A stretch of DNA of 64,000 nucleotides from Raphanus sativus (Eukaryota > Streptophyta > Magnoliopsida > Brassicales > Brassicaceae), in NCBI RefSeq assembly GCF_000801105.2, contig NC_079515.1:21785407-21849406 (forward strand), in the 5' to 3' direction. The translations under genes and the position numbers were made by a program. The first letter of the stretch is position 1. Each line of letters starts with the position of its first letter. The notes beneath the pieces were generated by a model that saw only the letters and a list, made by a program, of their open reading frames with translations, was not told the DNA's origin and did not search any database. Below, piece after piece: positions 1 through 12,381 of this stretch.

Positions 1-1060
1 ACCAAACCTAATACGCAACCAAACCTAAGATATAGTACTTTATTTATCAATCCATTGATTTCCTCAGACTCCAAACAAACCCAAAAAATGAAGCTCAAAA
101 CTATTTTTTGAACAAAAAAAAACTATTTTTGCGTTTAAATGTTTAATTCTAGCCCACAAATCTAGTTTCGAAAATAAAACTTTAACGCTCTTATATATTA
201 ATAAATATATAGTGAAAACTACCAACAAAATATGCATGGAAAGGTTGTATTAAAATATTAATTGATGATTAAGTGAATGCTCTGTAAAGAATTGTTACCC
301 GCCCTTATATTTTTGTTTTACATTTTTCAAAAATTTAATTTTTATATTTGTGTTTTTAGCCATATTTTTATTTTTATTTGTATAATATTTTTTAAATAAT
401 TAATATTTTTTTTAATAATTCTATTAAAATAGTTGTATCATACCTATATCAATATGTCATATTTTTATTTTAATAATATTGATATGTGATATCAGATAAA
501 CACAATACACAAAAAAATTAACATGATTTTCGTATTCACATTTATGTTAATATTATTTTCTTACTATATTAAATTCGTATTGGCTATATAAATATATAAC
601 ACTGTAATCATATAATCTAAGATAGTTAATAGATACTATATCACAAATAATTGTAGAGGAAACAAATTTAAGTTTAAATCGATGAAAGCTTCACGCTGAT
701 TGAATAATCGATACATTAGTATATAAAAATGTTTTCCAAATTTTGACACCTCAAATTGCGTCGTAAACTACTCATATAATAGTTACAAATGTACATGCCT
801 GTACATAGGTTTTACATGTGCCTATTATGCTTAGTTCGTAATTCTCGGACTAATTAACCAATCGGATCGCTACGCAATACATTAATGAAAATTTAAAACG
901 AAGACAATTGGCCAACCAAATGGCTTTATTTCTTCCTAACTCCATCCTCATTTAGAGCTAAGGTTGAGTGTACAAGTATATTGATTCGTTGTTAAGTAGT
1001 GATGATTACTCAAATTCATTACTACGATCCTTAACCTCTACAACATGCATAAATGCCGAT
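1..1060. other. AT-rich intergenic DNA upstream of the desaturase
   Basis: No coding region, RNA gene or clear repeat is visible in this stretch. Its right end presumably holds the distal promoter of the desaturase gene. Confidence 0.6.
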
Positions 1061-1063
1061 CCC

Positions 1064-1074
1064 ACATATATATA
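1064..1074 (+). promoter_or_regulatory. TATA box of the desaturase gene
   Basis: A TATATATA run lies about 70 bp before the ATG at 1142, a normal distance for a plant core promoter with a short 5' leader. The assignment rests on position and composition only. Confidence 0.5.
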
Positions 1075-1141
1075 CAATCAAACATTTGCTACAAATCATA
1101 TAACTAATATACATCTCAAAACACTAACACATTAGTCCTCG

Positions 1142-2565
1142 ATGGGTGATACAACCAAGGAGGATGTCTCTGGCCCTAGAGGAAAAGTTGTGGGTAAGAA
1201 AAGAAGAGCGTATTTCTTTAGGAAATGGACAAAGATCGACGTAATGAGAGCCTCCGCTGTTGGGATGGTGCATTTGCTGTGTCTCTTTGCTCCTTTTAAC
1301 TTTAAATGGGAAGCTCTCCTATTTGGTGTTATTCTCGCTGTCGTGACTGCACTCAGCATTACGTTCTCTTACCATAGAAACTTAGCTCATCGAAGCTTTA
1401 AGCTACCTAAATGGCTTGAATATTCATTTGCTTATTCTGCCCTTTTTGCGCTTCAGGTAAATATCATTTTAAACCGAAAAAAAAACACGAAGCCGAATAT
1501 GTATATATTTAGTTATTTCATTTTTGGCAGGGTCATCCAATAGATTGGGTGAGCACACATAGGTTCCATCACCAGTTCACAGATTCGGACCGTGACCCAC
1601 ATAGCCCTATGGAAGGATTCTGGTTCAGTCATGTCTTCTGGATATTCGACACCAGTTACATGAGAGAAAAGGTAACACAACGTTATAAAATCTCTACCAA
1701 ACCAGATAGATCATGATTTTTATAATAATTAACTAATGGCTAACTAACTACGTACATGATGAAAATATTTGTTAAAAAAACTACGTACGTACATGTTGTG
1801 ACAATGCAAAAAAATGTAAACAGTGTGGAGGACGTGACAACGTGATGGACTTGAAACAGCAATGGTTCTATAGGTTTCTACGAAAGACAATTGGTTACCA
1901 CATCATGACGTTTTGGACCCTCGTCTACTTGTGGGGTGGTCTTCCTTACCTAACTTGCGGCGTGGTAAGAAAGTCCTCTTGTATTGATGTTAGAACATAT
2001 ATAAATCAAAAAGAAAATTGTCATTGATTTAGTGAAACTAATTTGCAACAGGGTGTTGGAGGAGCAATCAGTTACAACGGGACTTGGCTCATAAACTCAG
2101 CTTGCCATATTTGGGGATCACGAGCCTGGAACACCAAGGACACATCTCGTAACATTTGGTATATATTCACTAGCTCTAGTAGTTTCTCTTAAGAGACATA
2201 ATCCGAAAGACTAAAAACCTATATGCCTAATCAAACCATATCACCTTAACCGAAAATGATATTTGAGTAATAATGTTGGAGAAAAGATTCACATAAAAGA
2301 AAATTAAAAGAGATATTTCAAATTGGAAACCCATAAAACTTAACAGTAACAAATCAAATGGTGTAGGTGGCTAGGACCATTTACGATGGGAGAAAGCTGG
2401 CACAACAACCACCATGCCTTTGAGGCATCGGCTAGGCATGGTCTGGAATGGTATCAGGTGGACCTAACTTGGTACCTCATCTCGTTCTTCCAGGCTCTCG
2501 GTTTAGCCACTGACGTCAAATTGCCATCAGAAGCTCAGAAACGCAAGTTGGCTTTTGCTCGTTAA
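1142..2565 (+). CDS. Acyl-lipid delta-9 desaturase (ADS family), five exons
   Basis: Membrane fatty-acyl desaturase that puts a double bond at the delta-9 position of lipid-bound acyl chains with a di-iron centre. Exons: 1142-1456, 1531-1671, 1824-1964, 2052-2158 and 2367-2565; all introns are GT-AG and the joined frame is open for 300 residues, the usual ADS length. The three histidine boxes are present: HRNLAH (residues 78-83), HRFHH (115-119) and HNNHH (247-251). Hydrophobic segments flank the first box. There is no long N-terminal transit peptide, which suggests the ER rather than the plastid. In Arabidopsis a cluster of ADS genes (At1g06080-At1g06120) sits next to GLX2-4, as here. Sequence alone does not settle which ADS paralogue this is. 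Confidence 0.92.
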
Positions 2566-2812
2566 TCTCAGCTCTGATTCTATCTATTTCGCTTTCAACT
2601 TTGCGTCTCTTAATGATATGTACTCATCACTTGTTCTTTTGCTATTTATGTGAAACTGTTGATAACCATCAGTTGTCATGAATATGTAAAGCTGGTCTGC
2701 TTCAAACACCTAAACTTTAAGTACATTGCACGCTATAGGGACAATGAAAACATTATTAAGCCAAACTATTCATGATCTGTAGTTCTGTACGTCGGTAAAA
2801 TTATCTAATTGC

Positions 2813-4652
2813 TTAAGCTTTAAAATTGTCCTTTGCTCTTCTAATAACACCCAGAGCTTCCGCTTCATCAGCAGTCTCTGGAATACCTAGAACCCGGCGA
2901 ATATACATATTCCCAGTACGGAGAAACGGGTTACACGCTTTCTCCATCTTCATCGTTGTTGGAATCTGAGATTAAGCGGCCACAAGTGATCATTTCAATT
3001 TAATCCATTGCAACAAAAGTAACAACAATGACAGTGAGGTTACTGAAACGAGAAAAGAAAGATTTACCGTAGGTAACTTCTTGTCACGGAGTTCTGCAAC
3101 GTAGGCTGCGTAAGACTGGAGTACCTCGTTAGCTGGTTCTACAGATAACGCAAACTTGGAGTTACTCTGCAGAATTAAAAAAAAAAGAAAAAAAAACATT
3201 CAAATCCAAATGTGTGGTATTTATTTGGTATATGAAAACCCGCAATAATGATCACAAACCAGTGTGTATTCATGGCCACAATATATGCTTGTGTCATCTG
3301 GCAAAGCAACTATCCTCTGTAGCGAAGCTAGCATCTGCAGAACAAGATGCATATTGTGGAAAAAACAAATACAAGGACTGTTTAAAAAATACAATTCTCT
3401 GGCAACGCCGAAAGATTGCATAAATGATGCATACCTGCTCTGGAGAACCTTCGAAGAGCTTACCACATGATAAGCTAAATAAGGTGTCCCCACTGAAAAC
3501 TGCTCGTGCCCCTGGGAAGTAGAAACTAATATGGCCTACAAGCAAAACATGAGAATTTTGAGTACAAGGCTTAAAAGGTAGGCCTGCGGGTTCGGTTAGT
3601 TTGGTTTTTGTTTAGTTTGGTTCGACATAAATCTTACCGAATTAACCCGAAATAAAATTCGGTTCGGTTTGGTACTTCTAAAGCAGGAGTATACTAAGTT
3701 AAACAATGACATGGGAATGCGGTAACAAACCTATTGTGTGGCCAGGAGTTTCCATAACATTAACTTCATGGCCAGCAAACCCCCACTTGTCACCATCTTT
3801 CAGAGCTATATCAATTCCAGGAATCCGTTCCCTATCTACAGCTGAGCCAACCACCTAAGTACAATGCCAGGTTACATAATGTGCAATTAATCATTACGAA
3901 TGGGCAGAAGAGAGAAGAAACACCCCCCACACCGCTTACCTTTGCACCGTACTTGTCTTTTAATTCCAAGTTCCCACCAGTGTGATCATAATGGTGATGT
4001 GTATTCAATATATACGTTAGGTTTCGACCATTCTTCTTTAAGGCATTCATAACAGGTGCAGCTTCGGAAGGGTCAACCACACCAACCGTACCAGTATCCT
4101 CGTCGTGTAATATATAAGCGTAGTTGTCCGCAAGACATGGCACCTTGCAAAGAAAAGAAAAAGGGATTACGAAAGCAAAAGTTAGATAAAAGGCAAGAAA
4201 AGTATGAAACAAGACACAAACCAGTTCAATTTGAAGTGAGGAAGAGATATTGGGGACACTGCAGAATCTTGACACGTGAACAGATCTTCCAGGAGCATCG
4301 CACAAAGTCTTGAGAGGAGAAGAGAACAACTTCATCATCACACCAGAGACAAAACCTTTTCTGAGGCTAAGCTGGCTCACGCATGGTTGACTTGTTAGCT
4401 TCTGATATAAACAGAGAAAACAGAGTTTTTGATCAAAAAGGTCTAAACAACAAGAAAATTGACAGCAAAAGGTCTAAGCTATCATAAAATCATCAAACAA
4501 AGCAGAAATAGCTTTCTGAAATTATAATCATGATACTGAGAGACAAATATCAAAGGAACTATCTAACACGGTTTTAAAGAGGAAACAGAAATACAAACCC
4601 TAGAACATCGAAAAAAGGAGGCTGCAGAAGAAACTTTCGAGATAGCTTGCAT
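2813..4652 (-). CDS. GLX2-4: Mitochondrial-type hydroxyacylglutathione hydrolase (glyoxalase II, GLX2-4-like), eight exons
   Basis: Metallo-beta-lactamase-fold hydrolase of the glyoxalase pathway; it splits S-lactoylglutathione into lactate and glutathione. Exons in transcript order: 4599-4652, 4222-4401, 3940-4143, 3731-3854, 3435-3535, 3260-3334, 3068-3166 and 2813-2965. All junctions are GT-AG and the joined product is 329 residues, normal for plant GLX2. The metal motif THHHYDH is at residues 126-132, followed by TPGHT, the [15 protein letters not shown] segment and CGHEYT. The first exon encodes a Ser/Arg-rich leader (MQAISKVSS...) typical of a mitochondrial presequence. The fourth intron (3536-3730) holds a GGTTCGG-rich relic. 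Naming GLX2-4 rather than its duplicate GLX2-5 follows from the At1g06130 position; catalytic competence is not tested. Confidence 0.9.
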
Positions 4653-5281
4653 CTCTCTCTCTCTTACATAAGAACTCTTTCTTTGCTTGATGCAGTGTAG
4701 AGAAAGAGAGCGTCGGCGCGGTTTCTCTACACAGAGAGGTGAGATCCTTCGTGAAAGCTCTAACAGAAAAACCGACCCAATCCCCTCTTTTACTAAACCA
4801 AATCGAATCAAACCAAACCAGTAATCAGGGAACCAACCGTAAAATTGATACTGAGCCACTTAACCGATTTGTATATATAGATCTTTCATACTTCGGTTTG
4901 ATACTTTTTAGATAATTTTCTATCATACTGTATTCTGTTTTTTTCTTTTCAAAATTTCAAAATAGGTTTTAAAATAAATATTTCCTTAATTCTGTCCCGT
5001 TTTCTATTTATAGTAAAGCAAAATAGGTTTATTTAATAATATAATGTATTTACTTTTTGTTCATCATTTCATTGTCACTCCAAAAAAAAGTAAGTTAGAG
5101 TAAAATTCAATTGTATTATGAAGTTATTATATTTTGAAGAAAAAAGTAAATTTTACATTGGAAATAAGCTCTACTAGTTATTTTTTTATCATCTGAAATT
5201 CTATGAATCCCCAAAGCCAAAACCATTTAATAAAATACAGAGCATGATTAAATCAAACGATGTTCTTTGACATATGATTAT

Positions 5282-5322
5282 ATGATTGTGTAAGTTTTTT
5301 TTTTTGCTAAATGATTGTGTAA
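5282..5322 (-). mobile_element. Very short poly(A) retroposition scar
   Basis: The 12-bp sequence ATGATTGTGTAA occurs at 5282-5293 and again at 5311-5322. Between them is about 17 bp that on the minus strand reads as a few bases and then an A-run. Copy B (near 14605-14620) has the 12-mer once and no insert. This is what a target-primed insertion of a drastically 5'-truncated retroelement leaves behind. Confidence 0.65.
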
Positions 5323-5689
5323 ATTACCCAAAAACTATTTGAACTATATAATAATTCTCTTACTACGCATTCATATAGTTTTTGGTAACTTACACACAGG
5401 ACCGGCTTAGAGGGGAAGTCACCCAAACCAAAAATTAGGGCATCCAAATTAATGGAACATATTTATCAAAAATATTTTTTATTAGTATTGATAAATAAAT
5501 AAATTTTGTGGGTTCTTTTATTAAAATATTAGTTATTAGGCATTTTAGTTAGAATAAGATTTGTTAAACTTTTCATCCAAATTAATGGTGCATATTTTTA
5601 AATTTTTTTATTAGTATTAATAAATAAATAAAATTTATGGATTCTTTTGTTAAAATATTACTTATTAGTCATTTTGTTAGAATAATATT

Positions 5690-6348
5690 TTGGACTTTTC
5701 AACAATATTTATGAATTTGGTAAAAATTAAATATATAAGAAAGTTTATATTTTATACGATAGTTAAAACCCTAATGATGAAGACCCAGAGATTGTTGATG
5801 AAAATGTGTTATTATCACCAGAGGATAGTTTTAGGATTGATTACTTCAAGACACTCATGGATTAAGCTCTAGTTTCCCTTGAGTCCAGATCTAAACAATT
5901 CGAAAAGTATGAAAAAACTTTTGGATTTTTGTTTGATTTAAAAAAGCTAAGAGATGTAAGTGAGGATACACTGAGAGCATCATGTCTGAATCTAGAAGCT
6001 TCTTTACGGAATGGTACTCATTCAGACATAGTTGGTGATGATTTGTTTATGGAACTAAAAATTTTTCGACAACTAATACTCATAGTAGTTCGAAAGCCTA
6101 TTGGAGTACTTGACTTTTTGAAAAGAATGGAGGATTGTTATCAAAACACAGAAATTGCTTATCGCATATTGTTAACCATTCTGGTGTCAGTCACCATAGT
6201 TGAAAGAAGTTTTTTGAAGTTGAAGCTGATAAATAATTATCTGCGAGTTACCATGTCACAAGAAAGATTAAATGGATTGGCTATGTTATCAATTGAGACA
6301 GCTATCAGACCCGTCCCTTCAATAAGGCTGGTAAAGCAGCTGCTTTAG
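5690..6348 (+). pseudogene. hAT transposase remnant (C-terminal dimerisation region)
   Basis: An open stretch at 5929-6348 encodes 139 residues ending in a segment (ERSFLKLKLINNYLR, then MSQERLNGLAMLSIE) characteristic of the hAT C-terminal dimerisation region of plant zinc-finger MYM-like transposases. A preceding short frame (5690-5872) looks like an upstream part of the same coding region, separated by stops. The DDE core is not recognisable, so the element is not autonomous. It lies inside the hAT element with matching target duplications, which supports the family call. Confidence 0.75.
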
Positions 6349-6350
6349 GC

Positions 6351-7188
6351 TAGGGGTGGGCATTTCGGTTTAGTTTCGGGTTCGGTTTGGATTCGGTTTG
6401 GTTTGGGTAATTTGGGTTTTATAAAACTCAAACCAATTAAAACCAAAGTAGCTTTGGTTTGGGTTCGGTTTGGGTTTAATTCGGTTCGGTTCAGTTCGGT
6501 TTGGTTTAGATTTAGTTCGGTTTACATTATTATAGTCTAGTTTGGTTCGGTGTAGTTCGGGTTGGTTATAAAATATGAAGGCATCAGTTTTATACTTTTA
6601 TTCAAAAATAATCAACTCATAAACGATAGAGTGAGAATATAAAAACTTATGATTACATGATTTTATATATAATAGTATTATTTGAATCATATTTATAATT
6701 TTTTTAAAGACATGGAAGTTATGAAAAAATGAAAAACGAAACTTTAACTAAAATTTACAATATGTTAATAAAGTGAAACTTCTATAAATTAATAATGTTG
6801 GGACTACACCAAAACTATAATTTTTTACTAATTTATAGAGATTATTAATTTATCGATATAATAATTGAACCAAAAATTCAATTTGAGAGTATAGAATTAT
6901 ATTAATTTATAGAGATTTTTAATGTATATTTATCGATTATTAATTTAAAGAGGTTATACTGTATATATATATATATATATCATATCATATATATTTTTAC
7001 TATATATATATATATTGGATTATCGGTTTGGTTCGGTTTGGTTCGGTTTAAACCCTAACCAAACCAAACCGTTCGGGTTGAGTAAAACATGAACCAATTG
7101 GGTTACATAAAGAACACGGTTTGGTTTGGTTCGGTTTAACTTTGGTTTGGTTTGGTTCGGTTCGGTTTGGGTTTTTTGCCCACCCCTA
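6351..7188. mobile_element. Nested hAT MITE rich in GGTTCGG repeats
   Basis: Terminal repeats TAGGGGTGGGCA and its complement bound an 838-bp non-coding insert, flanked by the 8-bp duplication CTTTAGGC at 6343-6350 and 7189-7196. Arrays of GGTTTGGTTCGG lie near both ends in opposite orientation. The AT-rich middle contains a TATA microsatellite (about 6963-7015). It landed just after the transposase remnant. Confidence 0.88.
6765..6975. repeat. Dispersed repeat around a TATAAATTAATAATG core
   Basis: The sequence starting near CTATAAATTAATAATG, followed by TTATCGATAT and an ATTAATTTATAGAG motif, has a second copy in the window at about 63785-63905. That makes it a dispersed family rather than part of the host MITE. 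Confidence 0.6.
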
Positions 7189-7350
7189 CTTTAGGCCACC
7201 AATTAATGAAACAAAATTTGGGCCACGTTACACGTATCTAAAATGTGTATCGCTGAAGTGACTTTCTTAGTTATTATTGTATTCCTTGTTAGAAGTGTTC
7301 GATTATATTGCTAAGGAGATGGTTTGTGACTTTGTTTTGGTTTAGAGAAA

Positions 7351-8030
7351 TTCTTGGGTTCATCCTAGAGTGAACCTTTAGGTTCACTCAACCAATAAGA
7401 TTTTAATATTTTATATTAAGATTTTGAAAAAAGAAAATAAAATATTGTCAAATTATATTATATTTTTAAACTAAAAATAAATAAAAATAATATTAATTGC
7501 AAACAAAAAAATGTTTTAAAAAATATATTTTTAATACCGTCAACCAAAAAACTAAACCCTAAATCCTAAACCCTAAACCTTTGGATAAACTCTAAACTCT
7601 AAACACTTGGATAAACCCTAAACCCCTGGGAAATCCAAAACACTTGGATAAATTCTAAATCCTAGGGTTTAGGATTTATCCAAGGGTTTAGGGTTTATCC
7701 AAGGATTTAGGGTTTACTGTTTTGCTGACTGTATTAAAAATATTTTTAAAAAATTCAAAGATTTAGGATTTATCCAAGGGTTTACCATGGGTTTAGGGTT
7801 TATGATTTAGGATTTAGGGTTTATGGTTTAGTGTTTTGGTGACGGTATCTTAAATATAATTCTTTTTTTTTTTGCGATTACTACTATTTTCTATTTTTTT
7901 TTTTTTTTAAAACATAATAAAACTTGACAATATTGTGTTTCTTTTTTTAAAAGATACTGAATATGAAATACTGAAATCCTATTGGTTGGGTGAACCTAAA
8001 AGTTCACTCTAGGGGTGAACCCTAAAATTC
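7351..8030. mobile_element. Inverted-repeat element with telomere-like interior
   Basis: About 55 bp at each end are imperfect inverted copies, seen as GTTCACTCAACCAATAAGAT on the left and ATCCTATTGGTTGGGTGAAC on the right. No coding capacity. The interior, about 7545-7850, is built of CCCTAAA-like units in both orientations. A clear target duplication is not visible, so the transposon superfamily is open. Confidence 0.7.
7545..7850. repeat. Degenerate interstitial telomere-like repeats
   Basis: Many variants of CCCTAAA on the left half and TTTAGGG on the right half alternate with a GGATAAA/TTTATCC unit, so the whole folds as a rough inverted repeat. It is inside a transposable element, not at a chromosome end. 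Confidence 0.75.
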
Positions 8031-8694
8031 CTCGTTGGTTTATTAACTTTTTTATACTATACAATTTTTCCTCACATTTAAAGTTATTTAACCAAATATT
8101 TTTTTTCTCTTCTTTTACTCCTTTTTTTTGTTTCTTTGTCTCATTTTAGACAAATGGTTTTCAACCTATATGTTTTTTCGTTTTTGAAACTATCTTTTCC
8201 AAACAAAAAATCCACCGGTATATTATTAGATTATAATTAATACACTTTAAAAACCAAGTAAACTCAACATTAAAAAAAAACAGTTCATGTTTGAAAAGAT
8301 ATAAACGAAAAATTTGAACATACCCAAACTACTAAATTTTCAAATATAGTAAAATCAGAATTTTAGTGATGATTTATATATTTTATATTATTTTTTCAAA
8401 ACTTCAAAATATTAATAAAGTAAGATGATAGAATATGTACCATTATAAAATTTAAATATAGAAACACACATGAAAATATGCTTTAGGCCCCTAAAATGTT
8501 AGGGACGGCACTGACAACTATGGTTGAAAGACTTGACCATAGAAGTCTAATGGATGATTTTGCAGGGAAAAATGCAAGAAGATCTATATTTCAACATTAA
8601 GTGTTCTTAATATCAATGTTTTTAGTAGACTATGGAATTTGATTTTTCTAAATAAAAAAAAATTAAATTGTTTTTTATACTATTTTGTGGTAAT

Positions 8695-8795
8695 GATAAA
8701 TTATGTACAACGTGTTGACAAAAGAAAATTATGTATAAGGTGTTGACAAAAAAATATTATGCACAAAGTGTTGACAAAAAAATATTATGTACAAG
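8695..8795. repeat. Short tandem repeat, unit about 31 bp
   Basis: Roughly three to four head-to-tail copies of a unit containing GTGTTGACAAAA followed by ATTATGTACAA, with small substitutions between copies. Confidence 0.75.
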
Positions 8796-9004
8796 AGTAT
8801 AATTTTAAATTTGGATTATGGCAATATAAAATGTTAGTCCGGCACTGCTTACACAATCATATAGTTTCTTCCTTGAACTTTCCAGTTCCGTACACCGATA
8901 AACACGCACAAGCACACATGAAGTTTGCCGTGCTTAACATTTTAAAGACTTAAAGCAAAGTCCTGAGCCAAGATCGCATTGGCGTTCTAGTCGCTGACTC
9001 GCTG

Positions 9005-9110
9005 TAGAGAGGTCTGGTCTAGTGGTCAGGTGGGTGATTATGCTATGTTCACCAGCCAATGGAGTTGGCTTAGAGTTACAATTCAGTTTTAGCATGTAGA
9101 TCTCATTCAA
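9005..9110 (+). repeat. Possible tRNA-related SINE head, present in both duplicate copies
   Basis: TGGTCTAGTGG near 9017 matches the Pol III A-box consensus exactly and is conserved in copy B (near 14873). A good B box is not seen at the expected spacing. This may be an old SINE fragment or a coincidence. Confidence 0.3.
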
Positions 9111-9648
9111 CCTGATGAAAGATAACTAACTAAATCAGTTCATTATACGCATATTTTCAAACAAGAAAAATAATAACTATCTAGTTGCTTCATGAAATGA
9201 GTATATATTCATAAATGAAAATTTTGACGTAAAAGAGTTAGTACATTTCATATATCGTATACGCGTCCATTGACATAATAACATAGTTTATGTTTTTCAT
9301 TACATAGTTTAAATTAAACATAACATACCCCACACGCTTGAATCAAATGTTTTATTTTTGTAATTTGTATTGAATCAAATGCTGAACACCATTATTCTTT
9401 TTTTTGTAGCTAATACAGTCAAAGTCAAAGATCGTGTATATTGTGTACATGAGAGAGTGAAGAGAAAAAACCCAAAGCAAATGTCACTATCGATTTACAA
9501 TAAAACCCCATGCAAACTAAAAAGCCCTACAACAAAAAGAAGTTTACGTTCCCATACGTAAAAGAAGTGATCAGTTTATGTTGCCTTTGGACTAATAATA
9601 GTTAAACAACAGGAAAAGAAAAAGACAAAAGACACATGCTAATGTTAA

Positions 9649-9923
9649 ACCATCTTCAATGGAATACTATTTTTATTTAATAAATTATTCTAAAATATAG
9701 TAACATTATTATAGAATTGAATTTGATCTAGTAGTTTAATTCCATAACATAGTTATTCTATTATAGAATCTAATGTAGTTACTCTAATATATTTTTATAT
9801 TCTATTCTATAACAGAGTAACTATGTTATAGAGTTGAATTATTAGAGTAAATCCACTTCTATAATAAAATGACTATATTTTAGAGTAAAATAAAAAGGAA
9901 AAACAATATTTTATTGAAGATGC
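9649..9923. mobile_element. MITE with CATCTTCAAT terminal repeats
   Basis: CCATCTTCAATGGAATA at the left and its near complement at the right (TATTTTATTGAAGATGCC) flank an AT-rich non-coding interior. Copy B lacks this segment (near 16615-16625), which supports insertion after the duplication or precise loss from B. The target duplication is not clear. Confidence 0.7.
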
Positions 9924-10128
9924 CTGACATTTTAGTTATTTCGTTAAACATCAAGCGCGTTTAAGCCATCAGTATGTTCCCAACCTCTTCCGTTGAGATA
10001 CGGTTAGTATTCTAAGTGCTGGAAAGGGTTCCGGTTAGCGGGTCGGGTCAAAATTGTTGCACCAACATTCCCATTTACACATAGACGTAAGTGCATGGTT
10101 GAGCAGTGACCGATCGGCGATCACTTGA

Positions 10129-11935
10129 TCCCCTTTATATTAAAAGAGAAGCATTTTTAAAATTTTCCTTAACAGTAAATTGACAATGTATGATGTGACT
10201 TCATGAGAAGCTTTTATTTAAAAAATCGCCTACGTGTCACGCAGAGAATGTTTATCACAAAATTATGCATTTAATGCAAACATTATTTTCCTTAAAAATC
10301 TAAACAATTTTCGGAACATTATTTTTTACTCGAGCTTTATTCTTCATGTTTCGAACCATCAAAAATATCACCGGAACAATCTGTTTCGAACCAAACTTGA
10401 ACTTCTTTCTTCCTCGATCACTTTCGAGTAGAAAATACAATTCGGATAGTCTGTTACGAGTTATCAGCTTCACCTTCAATATAATTATCAATGAGGAGCA
10501 ACTTGAGTTTCTTGTAGTGATGACCATGGCTGTAACTTCCGAATTCTATTATGAACACATGCGTTTTAAGAAACAATCGAAGAAACTTCGACGTAACAAC
10601 CAAGGTTTTCTAACGTTACATTCCTTAAAAATCTAAACAATTCTCGGGACTTCATTCGACGTTTGAAGTTATATAACCAAAGGAGGAAAAAAAAGAAATG
10701 AAAAACGATTTGTGAAGATGGAGGCATAGTTGAATCTAGAGTGAGAAATGAAAAAAAAAAGAGAAATCACTCAACGTGTGAAAACTGAAATAGTTCGGAA
10801 TAAAGACAAGAAGGAAACAAAGATGGAGAAGAAGAGAAAGTACACAGTTTGAGATGGACTTTCGAGAGAAGGATCCTGATCAGATATGAGTGTAGGAGAT
10901 CATTATATGGAGATTCAATCACTACATGACATGTCAGGAAAACCATAGAAACTGACGTTTCCTATGCAAGTATTAGAAGAAGCAGCTCAAATCTAGACTA
11001 AGTCAAACCGGAAAATATTATGGCCAATCTGGAGTTCCGGAACAAATAAGAAAGCTTCAGTTCACTTTCAAGATATCTAGAAATTGTTATGTTGCAGAAA
11101 CTTTGGAGATCATGGGAGGCTTATATGTGTTCTAATCAGACTGAAAATTGGTGTACGTTTAAAGGACACTACATACTCAATTTAACTATTGCATACCCAA
11201 AATATTTCACTTTCGTTTAAAATTTTGATATGATTAAAAATATAGAGTTGGACAAAATTTAAATTCAAAATCTGAACCAAATCCAATCTAAAAAAAATAG
11301 TGCTGAACTTTAACCAAAATTGGTTTGATATCCGAACGGGTTCAGATTTTGGTATTTAGAGAACCGGAAACGAATCTGATCTGAACCAAAATATTCAGGT
11401 GTCCAAGTGTATTCAAACAAGATTTATATACTTAAATATATTAATTATTTTTAAATTTAATATCTAAAAGAATATACAAAATATATAAGATATTTTAAGT
11501 TGTTCAAAATACCTGGTAATATATACAAATAAAGTACATGTTTAAAATAACTAAACGATAAATACTTGAAATATCTATTGATTTTTATCCAAATATTTAG
11601 GTTAAACCAATTTTATGTTAATTTTAAGTATTTTGGCATATATTATTTAAATTTATATGTTATATATTTTTTATTTTTATAATTTGAGAAATTAAATTTT
11701 ATATGAACTTTTTTTTAAAACTCAAACTGAACCTACAAAGATCCGAAACGAACTAAACCAAATTCGTAAAGATTCAAACTGAACTGAAACAAACCGAAAA
11801 AATGATACCCGAATGATCATATTTAGTCAAATGTAAAAAAGATTATCGATAAAAAAATAAATATCGTTTATAATATTTAAAATACAATCATAGTTAAAAA
11901 AAATTACTCCGCGCAAGGCACGGATTATCATCTAG
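10129..11935 (+). mobile_element. Non-autonomous Helitron in copy A
   Basis: It begins with TC after an A (10128) and ends with CTAG before a T (11936). A short GC-rich hairpin (CCGCGC paired with GCACGG) lies about 10 bp before the end. All three are Helitron hallmarks. Copy B has the joined empty site, TTGA then TTAT, near 16810. The interior holds GGTTCGG-like degenerate repeats and no helicase coding sequence; the open frames at 10234-10636 resemble nothing I recognise. Confidence 0.88.
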
Positions 11936-12381
11936 TTTTTATTATTGCTGCAGGTATCATATTTTGTTTGCTTCAGAATAATTTCTTTTTTTATTGCTGC
12001 AGGTATCATATTTTGTTTGCTTCAGAATAATTTTTTGAACTGCATATATTACGTACCGCCAATATAATCTTGGTTTAATTATATCGAAAGATCAAACATA
12101 AATGCTTAAAATAAAAAAAATAATGCTAAAAATAGTTACATGTTTTCCTTGAACTTTCAAGTTACATGGTCAAAGTTCATAAACAAATAAAAGAATATAG
12201 CTAAGCTCATCAACTAGCTACCTTTGGCAGCTCTTACAGAGTTATGATACATACACTTGCTATAGCTCCACCAAAGATCGAGCCAATACACAAATCTACA
12301 GTTGTGTTTATTGCATTAAATAACCTTAAGAAAATAAATAAATAAAATAAACAGTATGTATAATAAGTCTAAGGGGGCGGC
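11936..12381. other. 3' flank of the first CTNIP-type gene
   Basis: No gene is visible. The stretch starts with a 50-bp direct duplication (TTATTGCTGCAGGTATCATA at about 11943 and again at about 11992) that copy B lacks. The rest is duplicated as 16820-17222 and probably contains the 3' untranslated region of the peptide gene. Confidence 0.55.

Larger units (their letters stand above)
5397..8847. mobile_element. Composite hAT transposon with 8-bp target duplication
   Basis: The element is flanked by CTTACACA at 5389-5396 and 8848-8855. Its ends are CAGGACCGGC and the complement of CAGTGCCGGA, an imperfect hAT-like terminal repeat. Copy B of the duplication has the uninterrupted site with one CTTACACA near 14711-14718, so the boundaries are well supported. 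Inside are a decayed hAT transposase, a nested hAT MITE (6351-7188), an inverted-repeat element (about 7351-8030) and a short tandem repeat. A second CAG-type end, possibly from another truncated copy, occurs near 8505-8513. Confidence 0.85.

Noticed and set aside
7545..7850. True telomere or chromosome end
   Set aside because: The repeats are degenerate, in both orientations and enclosed by a transposon-like inverted repeat.
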